Source: Streptomyces sp. AM 4-1-1
GTDB lineage: Bacteria > Actinomycetota > Actinomycetes > Streptomycetales > Streptomycetaceae
NCBI RefSeq assembly: GCF_029167625.1
Contig: NZ_CP119145.1
Location: forward strand, 2,356,001 to 2,420,000
Reading direction: 5' to 3'
Length of the DNA: 64,000 nucleotides
A program made the position numbers and the translations under genes. Below, one piece after another: positions 26,184 through 35,146 of this stretch. How positions within the stretch are numbered: the stretch's first letter is position 1; each line of letters opens with the position of its first letter. The notes beneath the pieces are model-generated. The model had not been told where the DNA came from. It saw only the letters and a list, made by a program, of their open reading frames with translations, and made no database searches.

Positions 26184-26792
26184 TCAGTTCAGCGAAGGGT
26201 CGTCGGCGTACGTCGCGAACATCGCCAGCTCGCTGCGCTGACGCCGCAGGACCGCCCGCCACAGTCCCTCGGGGTCGGGCGACGAGACGTCGCCGGGCTC
26301 CGACTCCACCACGTACCAGGCGCCCTCGGTCAGTTCGTTCTCCAGCTGTCCCGGCCCCCAGCCCGCGTACCCGGCGAAGATCCGCAGCGAGCCGAGCGCG
26401 GCGGCCAGCAGCTCGGGAGGGGTCTCCAGGTCCACCAGGCCGATCGCCCCGTGCACCCGCCGCCAGCCGACCGGGCCGGCGCGTTCCGCTCCTCCCGGCC
26501 CCGACGGGGGCCCGGGGCGCGGCCCCTCGCCGCCGGGGATCACCGCCACCCCGAGCGCCGCGTCGAGCGAGACCGGGCCGCCCTGGAAGACGACCCCGGG
26601 TTCGCCGATGAGCCCGGCCCACGATCCGAGGATGTCACCGACCCCGATCGGGGTCGGCCGGTTCAGGACCACGCCGAGGGAACCCTCCTCGTCATGGTCG
26701 AGGAGGAGTACCACCGCGCGCGCGAAATTGGGATCGGTGAGTGCGGGTGTGGCCACGAGCAGTCGCCCTGTGAGCGAGGACACCTCGGTCAT
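26184..26792 (-). CDS. YqgE/AlgH family protein
   Basis: 202-residue UPF0301 protein. The family signatures are LTGRLLVATPALTDPNFARAV (in part), GVVLNRPT, FQGGPV and FAGYAGWGPGQLE. It contains a Pro/Gly-rich insert (about residues 88-108) typical of actinobacterial versions. Function is not established; the Pseudomonas member was once named a regulator of alginate. It is divergent from murA across about 290 bp. Confidence 0.93.
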   Translation of the reverse strand: MTEVSSLTGRLLVATPALTDPNFARAVVLLLDHDEEGSLGVVLNRPTPIGVGDILGSWAGLIGEPGVVFQGGPVSLDAALGVAVIPGGEGPRPGPPSGPGGAERAGPVGWRRVHGAIGLVDLETPPELLAAALGSLRIFAGYAGWGPGQLENELTEGAWYVVESEPGDVSSPDPEGLWRAVLRRQRSELAMFATYADDPSLN

Positions 26793-27078
26793 GGCAGAAA
26801 TGATCCCGCATCTTCACGGCCCGCGGGGCCCGGGACGCCCCGCCGGGCGCGGGGCGCCGACGGGCGCAGCTCAGAAGCGCCTCGGGGCGCATCGACGCAC
26901 GCGGGAGCGCACGGCCGGGCGCCCGCCGGACGGTGACCCTGTGCGAGGCTGCTGGAGCGGAGCGTGTTGTGGCTGTTTTCTGACGTTCGGACACCGCCCT
27001 TCGGCCGACGGCGGGAGACCATGGGCCCATTACCCTTTTGGCTGGCCCCCTGTCCGACCACTCCGGAACGCGAGATAC

Positions 27079-28416
27079 ATGACCGGCAACGATGTCCTGC
27101 TTGTCCACGGCGGCACCCCGCTGGAGGGCGAGATCCGCGTCCGAGGCGCCAAGAACCTGGTCCCGAAGGCGATGGTCGCCGCGCTGCTCGGCAGCGGTCC
27201 CAGCCGGCTGCGCAATGTGCCCGACATCCGCGATGTGCGGGTCGTCCGCGGCCTGCTGCAACTGCACGGCGTGACCGTCCGCCCGGGGGACGAACCGGGC
27301 GAGCTGGTCCTCGACCCCACCCACGTCGAGAGCGCGAACGTCGCCGACATCGACGCCCACGCGGGCTCGTCGCGCATCCCGATCCTCTTCTGCGGCCCGC
27401 TGCTGCACCGGCTGGGCCACGCCTTCATCCCGGGCCTGGGCGGCTGCGACATCGGCGGACGGCCGATCGACTTCCACTTCGACGTGCTGCGCCAGTTCGG
27501 CGCGACGATCGAGAAGCGGGCGGACGGGCAGTACCTGGAGGCCCCGCAGCGGCTGCGTGGTACGAAGATCCGACTGCCGTACCCGTCGGTGGGCTCCACC
27601 GAGCAGGTGCTGCTGACGGCCGTCCTGGCCGAGGGCGTCACCGAGCTGTCCAACGCGGCCGTGGAGCCGGAGATCGAGGACCTGATCTGCGTCCTGCAGA
27701 AAATGGGCGCGATCATCTCCGTGGACACCGACCGGACGATCCGGATCACCGGCGTCGACCGGCTCGACGGCTATACGCACCGGGCGCTCCCGGACCGCCT
27801 GGAGGCGGCCTCCTGGGCGTCCGCCGCGCTGGCGACCGAGGGCAACATCTACGTCCGCGGGGCCCAGCAGCGCTCGATGATGACCTTCCTGAACACGTTC
27901 CGCCGGGTCGGCGGGGCCTTCGAGATCGACGACGAGGGCATCCGCTTCTGGCATCCGGGCGGTCCGCTGAACGCCATCGCGCTGGAGACGGACGTGCACC
28001 CCGGTTTCCAGACGGACTGGCAGCAGCCGCTGGTGGTGGCGCTGACGCAGGCCGCGGGTCTGTCGATCGTGCACGAGACGGTGTACGAGTCGCGGCTCGG
28101 CTTCACCTCGGCGCTCAACCAGATGGGCGCCCACATCCAGCTCTACCGCGAATGCCTCGGCGGGTCCGACTGCCGGTTCGGCCAGCGGAACTTCCTGCAC
28201 TCGGCGGTCGTGTCCGGGCCGACCAAGCTCCAGGCCGCGGATCTGGTCATCCCGGACCTCCGGGGCGGGTTCTCGTACCTGATCGCGGCCCTGGCCGCCC
28301 AGGGCACCTCACGGGTGCACGGCATCGACCTGATCAACCGGGGTTACGAGAACTTCATGTCCAAGCTGGAGAAGCTGGGCGCGAAGGTCGAGCTGCCCGG
28401 CGGCTCGCTGGTCTGA
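27079..28416 (+). CDS. murA: UDP-N-acetylglucosamine 1-carboxyvinyltransferase
   Basis: 445-residue cytosolic enzyme that adds enolpyruvate from PEP to UDP-GlcNAc, the first committed peptidoglycan step. RGAKNLVPKAM carries the conserved Lys-Asn pair (about residue 23). GLGGCDIGGRP holds the active-site Cys that fosfomycin alkylates, so this copy keeps the drug-sensitive residue rather than the Asp of mycobacteria. Length fits the family, with two inverse alpha/beta barrels. The ATG is preceded by only a weak ribosome site. A strong terminator follows. Confidence 0.95.
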   Translation: MTGNDVLLVHGGTPLEGEIRVRGAKNLVPKAMVAALLGSGPSRLRNVPDIRDVRVVRGLLQLHGVTVRPGDEPGELVLDPTHVESANVADIDAHAGSSRIPILFCGPLLHRLGHAFIPGLGGCDIGGRPIDFHFDVLRQFGATIEKRADGQYLEAPQRLRGTKIRLPYPSVGSTEQVLLTAVLAEGVTELSNAAVEPEIEDLICVLQKMGAIISVDTDRTIRITGVDRLDGYTHRALPDRLEAASWASAALATEGNIYVRGAQQRSMMTFLNTFRRVGGAFEIDDEGIRFWHPGGPLNAIALETDVHPGFQTDWQQPLVVALTQAAGLSIVHETVYESRLGFTSALNQMGAHIQLYRECLGGSDCRFGQRNFLHSAVVSGPTKLQAADLVIPDLRGGFSYLIAALAAQGTSRVHGIDLINRGYENFMSKLEKLGAKVELPGGSLV

Positions 28417-28448
28417 CACCCGGTCCCCCGTCCTGGACCACGCATGAC

Positions 28449-28484
28449 GAAGGGCGGCCACCCTGGTCAGGGTGGCCGCCCTTC
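28449..28484. terminator. Bidirectional terminator between murA and hup
   Basis: Perfect 16-bp stem (28449-28464 with 28469-28484) and a GGTC tetraloop, placed between the convergent stops of murA and the HU gene. Confidence 0.9.
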
Positions 28485-28518
28485 ACTGTGCCCGGTGCCG
28501 TGACCGGCACCGAAGGAC

Positions 28519-28800
28519 CTACTTGCCCTTGGCGGCTTCCTTGAGCTTCGAGCCCGCGGAGACCTTCACGCTGTAGCCGGCCGGGATGTTGATGGGGTCG
28601 CCGGTCTGCGGGTTACGTGCGGTGCGAGCGGCACGGTGGGTGCGCTCGAAGGTCAGGAAGCCGGGGATGGTGACCTTCTCGTCGCCCTTGGCGACGATCT
28701 CACCGACGGTCTCGGCGAGGGCGGCCAGCACGGCGTCGGCGTCCTTGCGAGTCACCTCGGCACGGTCGGCCAGGGCGGCCACCAGCTCACTGCGGTTCAT
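28519..28800 (-). CDS. hup: DNA-binding protein HU
   Basis: 93-residue histone-like nucleoid protein. The HU signature GFLTFERTHRAARTARNPQTG (pieces, residues 47-67) and the dimerisation helices (MNRSELVAALADRAEVTRKDA) are complete. There is no Lys/Ala-rich tail, so this is the short, E. coli-type HU (HupA-like) rather than the long HupS. GGGAG precedes the ATG. It bends and compacts DNA as a dimer. Confidence 0.96.
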   Translation of the reverse strand: MNRSELVAALADRAEVTRKDADAVLAALAETVGEIVAKGDEKVTIPGFLTFERTHRAARTARNPQTGDPINIPAGYSVKVSAGSKLKEAAKGK

Positions 28801-29141
28801 GTTGTTACTCCCGTGTTCTTCTTGCCTGTGAGGCGTGAGATCAAAGCCGATGCTGCCAGGGCCCTCGGACAGTCCCCGGACCCGGGTCTGACCTTCGCAG
28901 ACCTCGCGCCCCATGGGGTCTCCCCTGGACGTAGTCCTTGGGGAAGCATCCTGCCCCCACCTGTGGCGGGAACGCCAATCCGGCGTCCTCCGGGATAACC
29001 CGAAGATCACCACTGCCTCGTCGTAGTGACGTTACGTCGACTCCCCGAGGCGGTCCGCAGCGGGTGCGGGGTCTGTCGGGCTCGCTGCCCGCCCACCCTA
29101 AAGGGGCGTTTGGGACCCCGCGACCCACGACGCGCCGTAGG
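28801..29141. promoter_or_regulatory. Spacer upstream of hup
   Basis: 341 bp between hup and the malic enzyme stop. It holds the hup promoter and leader. I see no additional gene and no clear palindromic operator. Confidence 0.3.
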
Positions 29142-30575
29142 TCAGGCCGAGGTGGGCCCCGTCACAGCCACTCCCTCGGCCTTGGCGGCGGCCCGGACGG
29201 CGCCCGCGACCGCGCCCGCGACCTTGTCGTTGAAGACCGAGGGGATGATGTAGTTCCGGTTCAGTTCGTCCTCGCCGACGACATCGGCGAGGGCGCCCGC
29301 GGCGGCGAGCATCATCTCCGTGTTGACGGCGCGGGACTGGGCGTCCAGCAGCCCCCGGAAGACGCCGGGGAAGACCAGCACGTTGTTGATCTGGTTCGGG
29401 AAGTCGGAACGCCCGGTGGCGACGACCGCCGCGGTCTGGCGGGCGACCGCCGGGTCCACCTCGGGGTCCGGGTTCGCGAGCGCGAACACGATCGCGCCGT
29501 CCGCCATGGCGGCGACGTCGTCGCCGTCCAGGACGTTGGGCGCGGAGACGCCGATGAACACGTCGGCGTCGACGACAGCCTCCTTGAGGGTGCCGGTGAT
29601 GCCCTTGGGGTTGGTGTGGTTCGCGATCCAGCACAGCGGCGAGTCGGGGTCGGCGGAGACCAGGTCCTCGCGCTCGGCGTGCACCACACCGTGGATGTCG
29701 GCGACGACGGCGTGCCGGACGCCCGCCGCGATGAGCAGCCGCATGATGGCCGTACCGGCCGCCCCGGCGCCCGACATGACGACCCGCACGTCCCCGATGT
29801 CCTTGCCCACCACGCGCAGCGCGTTGGTCAGCGCGGCCACGACGACGATCGCGGTGCCGTGCTGGTCGTCGTGGAAGACGGGGATGTCCAGGGCCTCGCG
29901 CAGCCGCGCCTCGATCTCGAAGCAGCGGGGTGCGGAGATGTCCTCCAGGTTGATGCCCGCGAAGCCGGGAGCGATGGCCTTGACGATCGAGACGATCTCG
30001 TCGGTGTCCTGGGTGTCGAGGCAGAGCGGCCAGGCGTCGATGCCCGCGAACCGCTTGAAGAGGGCCGCCTTGCCCTCCATCACGGGCAGGGCGGCCATCG
30101 GGCCGATGTTGCCGAGGCCGAGCACGGCGGAACCGTCCGTCACGACTGCGACGGAGTTGCGCTTGATGGTGAGCCGGCGGGCGTCCTCGGGGTTCTCGGC
30201 GATCGCCATGCAGACCCGGGCCACGCCGGGGGTGTAGATCATCGAGAGGTCGTCACGGTTGCGGATGGGGTGCTTCGACTGCATCTCGATCTTGCCGCCG
30301 AGGTGCATCAGGAACGTACGGTCGGAGACCTTTCCGAGCACCACGCCCTCGATGTCGCGCAGACCTTCGACGATCTCGTCCGCGTGCGCGGTGGAGCTGG
30401 CCGCGATGGTGACGTCGATCCGCAGCTTCTCGTGGCCGGAAGCGGTCACGTCGAGGCCGGTGACCGAACCGCCGGAGGACTCCACGGCCGTGGTGAGCTG
30501 GGAAACCGCCGTGCCGCTCGCGGGTACCTCCAGCCTGACCGTCATCGAATACGAGACGCTGGGCGCCGTTGCCAT
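29142..30575 (-). CDS. NAD-dependent malic enzyme with N-terminal ACT-like domain
   Basis: 477-residue enzyme that decarboxylates malate to pyruvate and links the TCA cycle to gluconeogenesis and acetyl-CoA supply. Residues 1-85 form an ACT-like regulatory domain (MTVRLEVPASGTAVSQL). The malic domain follows (SMIYTPGVARVC, the Lys in EGKAALFKRFAG, and metal site NLEDISAP with HDDQHGTA). The NAD-binding domain starts at MSGAGAAGTAIMRLL. The ATG at 30575 has AAGGA upstream; earlier in-frame codons are unlikely. Cofactor choice is inferred. Confidence 0.93.
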   Translation of the reverse strand: MATAPSVSYSMTVRLEVPASGTAVSQLTTAVESSGGSVTGLDVTASGHEKLRIDVTIAASSTAHADEIVEGLRDIEGVVLGKVSDRTFLMHLGGKIEMQSKHPIRNRDDLSMIYTPGVARVCMAIAENPEDARRLTIKRNSVAVVTDGSAVLGLGNIGPMAALPVMEGKAALFKRFAGIDAWPLCLDTQDTDEIVSIVKAIAPGFAGINLEDISAPRCFEIEARLREALDIPVFHDDQHGTAIVVVAALTNALRVVGKDIGDVRVVMSGAGAAGTAIMRLLIAAGVRHAVVADIHGVVHAEREDLVSADPDSPLCWIANHTNPKGITGTLKEAVVDADVFIGVSAPNVLDGDDVAAMADGAIVFALANPDPEVDPAVARQTAAVVATGRSDFPNQINNVLVFPGVFRGLLDAQSRAVNTEMMLAAAGALADVVGEDELNRNYIIPSVFNDKVAGAVAGAVRAAAKAEGVAVTGPTSA

Positions 30576-30810
30576 GGCCGTGTCCTTCGCTTTCCTTAGC
30601 TTCATTGCTAACGCGGTCGGGCCCACGCCGCGGCCACGCGTTCCGATATTCGCACCTACTGGCCGGTAGCCGGTAATTAATGCCGCACTTCGGAATCTCT
30701 TTTCCACGATACGGGAAGCTGTTTCACCTCATGCGGGAGGCCGCCCGCCGACGCGACAGCGGCCCTGGGGCCCGCGCCGGCGAGGACCCCGAAAAGGCCC
30801 CCCAACACGG

Positions 30811-30846
30811 ACAGACCCGCGTCACCAGAGGGTGACGCGGGTCTGT
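30811..30846 (-). terminator. Strong hairpin terminator downstream of the HelD-like gene
   Basis: Perfect 16-bp stem (30811-30826 with 30831-30846), AGAG loop. It lies about 190 nt after the HelD-like stop and upstream of the malic enzyme gene, insulating the two. Confidence 0.85.
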
Positions 30847-31033
30847 TCTCACTGCTTCGTTCACTGCTGTGTCTTCAGTGCTTGGGTGACACCGGCCCGC
30901 CATGCTCGCCTCGCGGCAAGTGGTCGCTCGAAGCGACTAAGGTTGGGCCCGGGGGCTTGGATCGAGCCGGTGCCAACACCAGGCTAACAAACCACCCGGG
31001 GAAGTGATTCCTCCACGACGGGTTGACCTGAGA
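30847..31033 (-). other. Long 3' region of the HelD-like transcript
   Basis: With 30576-30810 this completes a 458-bp gene-free stretch. A small dyad GGTCGCT/AGCGACT lies at 30922-30938. No protein or tRNA gene is evident; a long 3' UTR or 3'-derived small RNA is possible but unsupported. Confidence 0.25.
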
Positions 31034-33418
31034 TCAGTCTCTGAGCAGATCCGGAATTCCGTCCTCGTCCGGCAGATCGCGCTCCCCCGACACCACCGTG
31101 AGCTGCTGCGTCGCCCGGGTGAGCGCCACATAGAGCACCCGCAGCCCGGCCGGCGACTCGTCCGCGATCTCGGCGGGCGAGACGACGACCGTCGCGTCGT
31201 ACTCCAGGCCCTTCGCCTCCAGACTGCCCAGCGCCACCACCCGGTCGCCCAGCTCGGCGAGCCACTTGCGGGCCTGACCGCGCCGGTTCATCGCGACGAC
31301 CACCCCGACCGTGCCGTCGACCTCGGCGAGCAGCCTGCGGGCCTCCTCGCGGACGGTCGCGGCCAGATCGCCGTCCCGTACGGTCTCGAAGCGCGGCCGT
31401 ACGCCGGTGGAGCGGACCGCCGCCGGGGACTCCATGCCGGGCATCGCCAGCGCCAGCACCTTCGCGGCCAGCTCGGCGATCTCCGCCGGGTTGCGGTAGT
31501 TGACGGTGAGCGTGAAGCGGCGGCGCGGCCGGTTGCCCAGCGCCTCGTCACGGGCCTCGGCCGCCTCGTCCGGATCGGACCAGGAGGACTGCGCGGCGTC
31601 CCCGACGACCGTCCAGGTGGCGTGGCGCCCCCGGCGGCCCACCATGCGCCACTGCATGGGCGTCAGGTCCTGCGCCTCGTCGACGATGACGTGCGCGTAC
31701 TCGGTGCGTTCCGCCGCCAGCCGTTCGGCCCGCTCCCGCTGGGTCTCCTCGCGCTGCGGCATCAGCTCCTCCAGCCCGGTGAGCTGGTCCAGCGGGTCGT
31801 ACTCGCGCTTCTTCTTCGGGCGGCTCGGGGTGCCGAGCAGGGTGTGCAGCTCGTCGAGGAGCGCCACGTCGTGCACGGAGAGCGGCCCCCGCCCGTCGGG
31901 GCCGAGCCGCTTCAGCGAACGGGCCAGCCGGCGCACCTCACCCTGGTTGAGGACCCGGCGCGACCAGCGCGCCAGCCGCCTCTCGTCGGACATCGCGGCG
32001 AGCACCGAGCGGGGGGTGAGTTCCGGCCACCACGCGGCCAGGAAGTCGAGGAAGTCGTTCTCCGTCGAGACGTCCTCGTCGAAGGAGGAACGCAGCTCGG
32101 CGGCCAGTTCCGGGTCGGTGTAGCGGCCCCGGCCGGACGACTTGTTCCACAGGGCGTCCAGAAGCAGTCTGCGGGCGCGCGGGCGCAACAGGTTGACGGG
32201 GGCGGTCCCGCCGAGGACGGACTGCCGGATGCGGTCCAGCTCGTCGGCGTTCAGCTCGACCCTGGTCCCGAAGGCGACCACCCGGAGCCGGGTGAGGGCG
32301 CCGGTGGGCCGTCGGGCCGCGGGCTCCTCGTCGCCGAACGCGAGCTGACCGTCGTGGGCCGGGGCCGTCCGGTCCGCCCCGGACCGCTCCAGGGCGCCCC
32401 TGGACGCCTTGCGGAGCACCTGGAGCATCCGGGAGGAGCCCTTGATCCGGGCGACGGCCGGTTCGTCGTACGTGGTGGCGCCTTCGGGCGCCGCCTCGTC
32501 GGCCAGCGAGCCGACCGCGCGGATCGCGACCTGCCCCTCCTCGCCGAGCGAGGGCAGCACTCCCTCGGTGTACGCGACGAGGAGCGGGGTGGGCGAGACG
32601 ACGAGGATGCCGCCCGCGTACCGCCGCCGGTCCTGGTAGAGCAGATACGCGGCCCGGTGCAGCGCCACCGCGGTCTTGCCGGTGCCGGGGCCCCCGGCGA
32701 CCTCGGTGACGGAGGCGGCGGGCGCCCTGATCACCATGTCCTGCTCGGCCTGGATGGACGAGACGATGTCCCGCATGGTGTGGCTGCGGGCCTGGCCGAG
32801 CGCCGCCATCAGGGCGCCGTCGCCGACGACCGCCAGCCGGTCACCGTTCAGGTACGCCGTCAGCTCGGGACGCATCAGGTCGTCCTCCACCCCGAGGACC
32901 TTGCGGCCCTTGGAGCGGATGACCCGGCGGCGTACCACCCGGCCCGGGTCCTTCGGCGTCGACCGGTAGAACGGCGCGGCGGCCGGGGCCCGCCAGTCGA
33001 TGACGAGCGGCGCGTAGTCGGAGTCGAGGACCCCGATGCGGCCGATGTGCAGCGTCTCCGCGATGTCCGCGGTGGCGTCGTCGCGCACGGCGTCGTCCGC
33101 CGGGGCGACCGAGGTGAACGCGCCGTCCGGGCCGCGTTCACCGTCCTTGCCGAGCAGCAGGTCGATCCTCCCGAAGAGGAAGTCCTCGAACTCGCTGTTC
33201 AGCCGATTGAGGTGAATACCGGCCCGGAAGACCTGGGCGTCCCGCTCGGCGAGTGCTCCCGGGGTCCCCACCTGGCCGCGCTTGACGGCATCGTGCATAA
33301 GAAACTCAGCCTCGTGGATCTTCTCCTCAAGGCGGCGGTACACCTGGTCCAGGTGCACCTGCTCGACACCGATTTCCCGGTCCCGCAACGAATCGACAGC
33401 GGCATCCTGCGCGGCCAC
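31034..33418 (-). CDS. HelD-like RNA polymerase-associated ATPase/helicase
   Basis: 794-residue UvrD-like SF1 protein of the HelD type. An N-terminal coiled coil (about residues 15-75) precedes Walker A in EVAGGPGTGKTAVALHR (about residue 240). Walker B is HVIVDEAQDLTPMQWRM and a C-terminal helicase motif is VLYVALTRATQQL. Actinobacterial HelD and HelR proteins dislodge RNA polymerase from DNA, and HelR protects it from rifamycins. No rifamycin-associated element was seen upstream of the GTG start, so a housekeeping HelD role is the more likely reading. Confidence 0.88.
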   Translation of the reverse strand: MAAQDAAVDSLRDREIGVEQVHLDQVYRRLEEKIHEAEFLMHDAVKRGQVGTPGALAERDAQVFRAGIHLNRLNSEFEDFLFGRIDLLLGKDGERGPDGAFTSVAPADDAVRDDATADIAETLHIGRIGVLDSDYAPLVIDWRAPAAAPFYRSTPKDPGRVVRRRVIRSKGRKVLGVEDDLMRPELTAYLNGDRLAVVGDGALMAALGQARSHTMRDIVSSIQAEQDMVIRAPAASVTEVAGGPGTGKTAVALHRAAYLLYQDRRRYAGGILVVSPTPLLVAYTEGVLPSLGEEGQVAIRAVGSLADEAAPEGATTYDEPAVARIKGSSRMLQVLRKASRGALERSGADRTAPAHDGQLAFGDEEPAARRPTGALTRLRVVAFGTRVELNADELDRIRQSVLGGTAPVNLLRPRARRLLLDALWNKSSGRGRYTDPELAAELRSSFDEDVSTENDFLDFLAAWWPELTPRSVLAAMSDERRLARWSRRVLNQGEVRRLARSLKRLGPDGRGPLSVHDVALLDELHTLLGTPSRPKKKREYDPLDQLTGLEELMPQREETQRERAERLAAERTEYAHVIVDEAQDLTPMQWRMVGRRGRHATWTVVGDAAQSSWSDPDEAAEARDEALGNRPRRRFTLTVNYRNPAEIAELAAKVLALAMPGMESPAAVRSTGVRPRFETVRDGDLAATVREEARRLLAEVDGTVGVVVAMNRRGQARKWLAELGDRVVALGSLEAKGLEYDATVVVSPAEIADESPAGLRVLYVALTRATQQLTVVSGERDLPDEDGIPDLLRD

Positions 33419-33630
33419 CGAGGCCCCCTTCTGACGTGCGTTGGGCAGCCGTCAACCGTACGCGACAAAGGGCCCGCAGCGCACCTGCGGAGAAGATTGC
33501 GATTACGCGTCGGCCACGCGCCCGAGCCGGCCGCCCTCCCGGGGCCCCGCCCGCCCGCGCCCACCGCGCCAGGGGCCCGCACGCCCAAGCCGACCCCCAC
33601 CCCCACCCCCACGACCCCCGCCCCCACGAC

Positions 33631-34254
33631 CTACGCGCCCGTGCCCACCGCCCCCGGGACCGCACCGGACAGCGCCGCGACCCGTCTTCGGTGCCTCGCC
33701 ACCCGCTCCCGGTTGCCGCACACCTCGCTGGAGCACCAGCGCCGCCGTCGCCCGCGCGAGGTGTCCAGATACAGCCGTCGGCAGTTGTCGCCCTCGCAGC
33801 GGCGCAGCCCGCCCCGCGCCACCGGGTCCGTGAGCAGTTCCACGGCGTCCCGCGCGACGGCGGCCAGCAGTGACCGGCAGTCGGGCTCGGCGCTGAGGGT
33901 GCGCACCAGCACCCCGCCCTTGCCGCGCTCCGCCCGCCACACGGGCGGCGCCCCCGCGGCCAGGACGTTGATCCGGTCCAGTGCGCCGTCCGCGCCGTGT
34001 CCGGCCAGCTCCGCCGACATCAGCCGGTCGACGCACATCCGCAACTCCTGGAACCGCACCACCCAGTGGTCGTCCACCAGGTCCGACGCGCGGTCCACCG
34101 GGAGCAGTTGGTTGGCGACCAGCCAGTGGGCGAGCCGGTCGGGCCCGTCGAGCCGTTCGCACGCGCCGGAGGTGTCGACCCCCGTCGCCACCAGGTCGAG
34201 GCAGGGCCGCCCCGCGTCGAATCGCCAGTCGTACGAGCTGAGGCCCGCTGTCAT
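33631..34254 (-). CDS. CGNR zinc-finger (ABATE domain) protein
   Basis: 207-residue putative regulator. The N-terminal ABATE domain (about 5-140) is followed by the treble-clef zinc finger: CEGDNCRRLYLDTSRGRRRRWCSSEVCGNRERV in overlapping pieces, with the CGNR signature near residue 185. Such proteins are predicted stress-responsive transcription factors. The ATG at 34254 is chosen at the start of the conserved domain. The C-terminus (SGAVPGAVGTGA) is unstructured. Targets unknown. Confidence 0.9.
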   Translation of the reverse strand: MTAGLSSYDWRFDAGRPCLDLVATGVDTSGACERLDGPDRLAHWLVANQLLPVDRASDLVDDHWVVRFQELRMCVDRLMSAELAGHGADGALDRINVLAAGAPPVWRAERGKGGVLVRTLSAEPDCRSLLAAVARDAVELLTDPVARGGLRRCEGDNCRRLYLDTSRGRRRRWCSSEVCGNRERVARHRRRVAALSGAVPGAVGTGA

Positions 34255-34377
34255 GCGCCTGCCACCGCCTTGGATCGCGGGTACGGAGTCTCCACACCCT
34301 GGGTGCCCGTCACCGGTCCCGGCCGGAAGCCCCGCCACCGCGTACCCCGCGGCCGTGCGCTCCCGTACGGTGTCGCA

Positions 34378-34941
34378 ATGCGCATCGATCACCGAGGGAC
34401 CACTCTCTCCGTGGGGCGGCTGCTTCTGCGCCCCTGGCATGACGGAGACATACCCGCGATCGTCGCCGCGTACCGCGATCCGGCGGTACGGGCCGGGGCG
34501 CGGGCCCCGGTGACGGGCGAGCCGGAGGCGCGGCGATGGCTCGAACTCCAGGACGAAGGGCGCGAGTCGGGCATCCGTCACAGCTTCGCCGTCGTGGAGG
34601 GGGCCGACGACGGACGCGGTGGCGAACCCGTCGGGAACGTCACGCTGAAGTACCCGGACCCCGGCTCCGGCCGGGCGGAGGTCGGCTACTGGACGGTCGC
34701 GGGCGCGCGGGGCCGTGGAATCGCCCCCCGCGCGCTCGGCGCGCTCACCGACTGGGCGTTCACGGTCTTCGCCGACGACGGTCTCGTACGGCTCGATCTG
34801 CTGCACCAGGTGGACAACGCGGCGTCCTGCCGGGTGGCGGAGAAGAGCGGGTACGCCCTCGTGGAAGTCCTCCCGGCCGTACCGTCCTGGCCGCAGAAAG
34901 GCCATCGGCACCGGAGATGCGCCCCGGCCTCCGGCGGCTGA
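34378..34941 (+). CDS. GNAT-family N-acetyltransferase
   Basis: 187-residue acetyl-CoA-dependent acetyltransferase of the RimJ/RimL type. N-terminal LLLRPWHDGDIPAIVAAYRD, acetyl-CoA site near AGARGRGIAPRALGAL (about residue 115), and HQVDNAASCRVAEKSGYAL near the end. Substrate unknown. It is divergent from the CGNR gene. Confidence 0.88.
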   Translation: MRIDHRGTTLSVGRLLLRPWHDGDIPAIVAAYRDPAVRAGARAPVTGEPEARRWLELQDEGRESGIRHSFAVVEGADDGRGGEPVGNVTLKYPDPGSGRAEVGYWTVAGARGRGIAPRALGALTDWAFTVFADDGLVRLDLLHQVDNAASCRVAEKSGYALVEVLPAVPSWPQKGHRHRRCAPASGG

Positions 34942-34981
34942 CCGGCCGCCCCGGCCGACGGGTCCGTGTCGGCCGGTCAAC

Positions 34982-35140
34982 GGCCGACGGACGCGGATCA
35001 GCCGGTCACCGGTCACCGATCACCGATCACCGATCACCGGCCGATGGACGCGGATCAGCCGGACACCGGCCGTCGGGGTCACCGGCCGTCGGGGCCACCG
35101 GCCGTCGGGGTCACCGGCCGTCAGGGCCACCTGCCGTCGG
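34982..35140. repeat. Dense tandem and dispersed repeats between the two acetyltransferase genes
   Basis: GGTCACC/CGATCACC units of 9-10 bp repeat four times at 35005-35038. An 18-bp unit CACCGGCCGTCGGGGTCA-like repeats about four times at 35064-35130. The string ACGCGGATCAGCCGG occurs at 34991-35005 and 35048-35062. The sequence is coding-free. Confidence 0.8.
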
Positions 35141-35146
35141 GCGTGT

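Noticed and set aside
33419..33480. Rifamycin-associated element before the HelD-like gene
   Set aside because: I searched the region by eye for a GGGGCTTG-type inverted repeat and found none.
31004..34513. Long plus-strand open frame opposite the HelD-like gene
   Set aside because: Antisense shadow of a gene with clear helicase motifs; no recognisable domain or ribosome site.
34982..35140. Possible CRISPR array in the repeat spacer
   Set aside because: Units are 9-18 bp and contiguous, without unique spacers or cas genes nearby.
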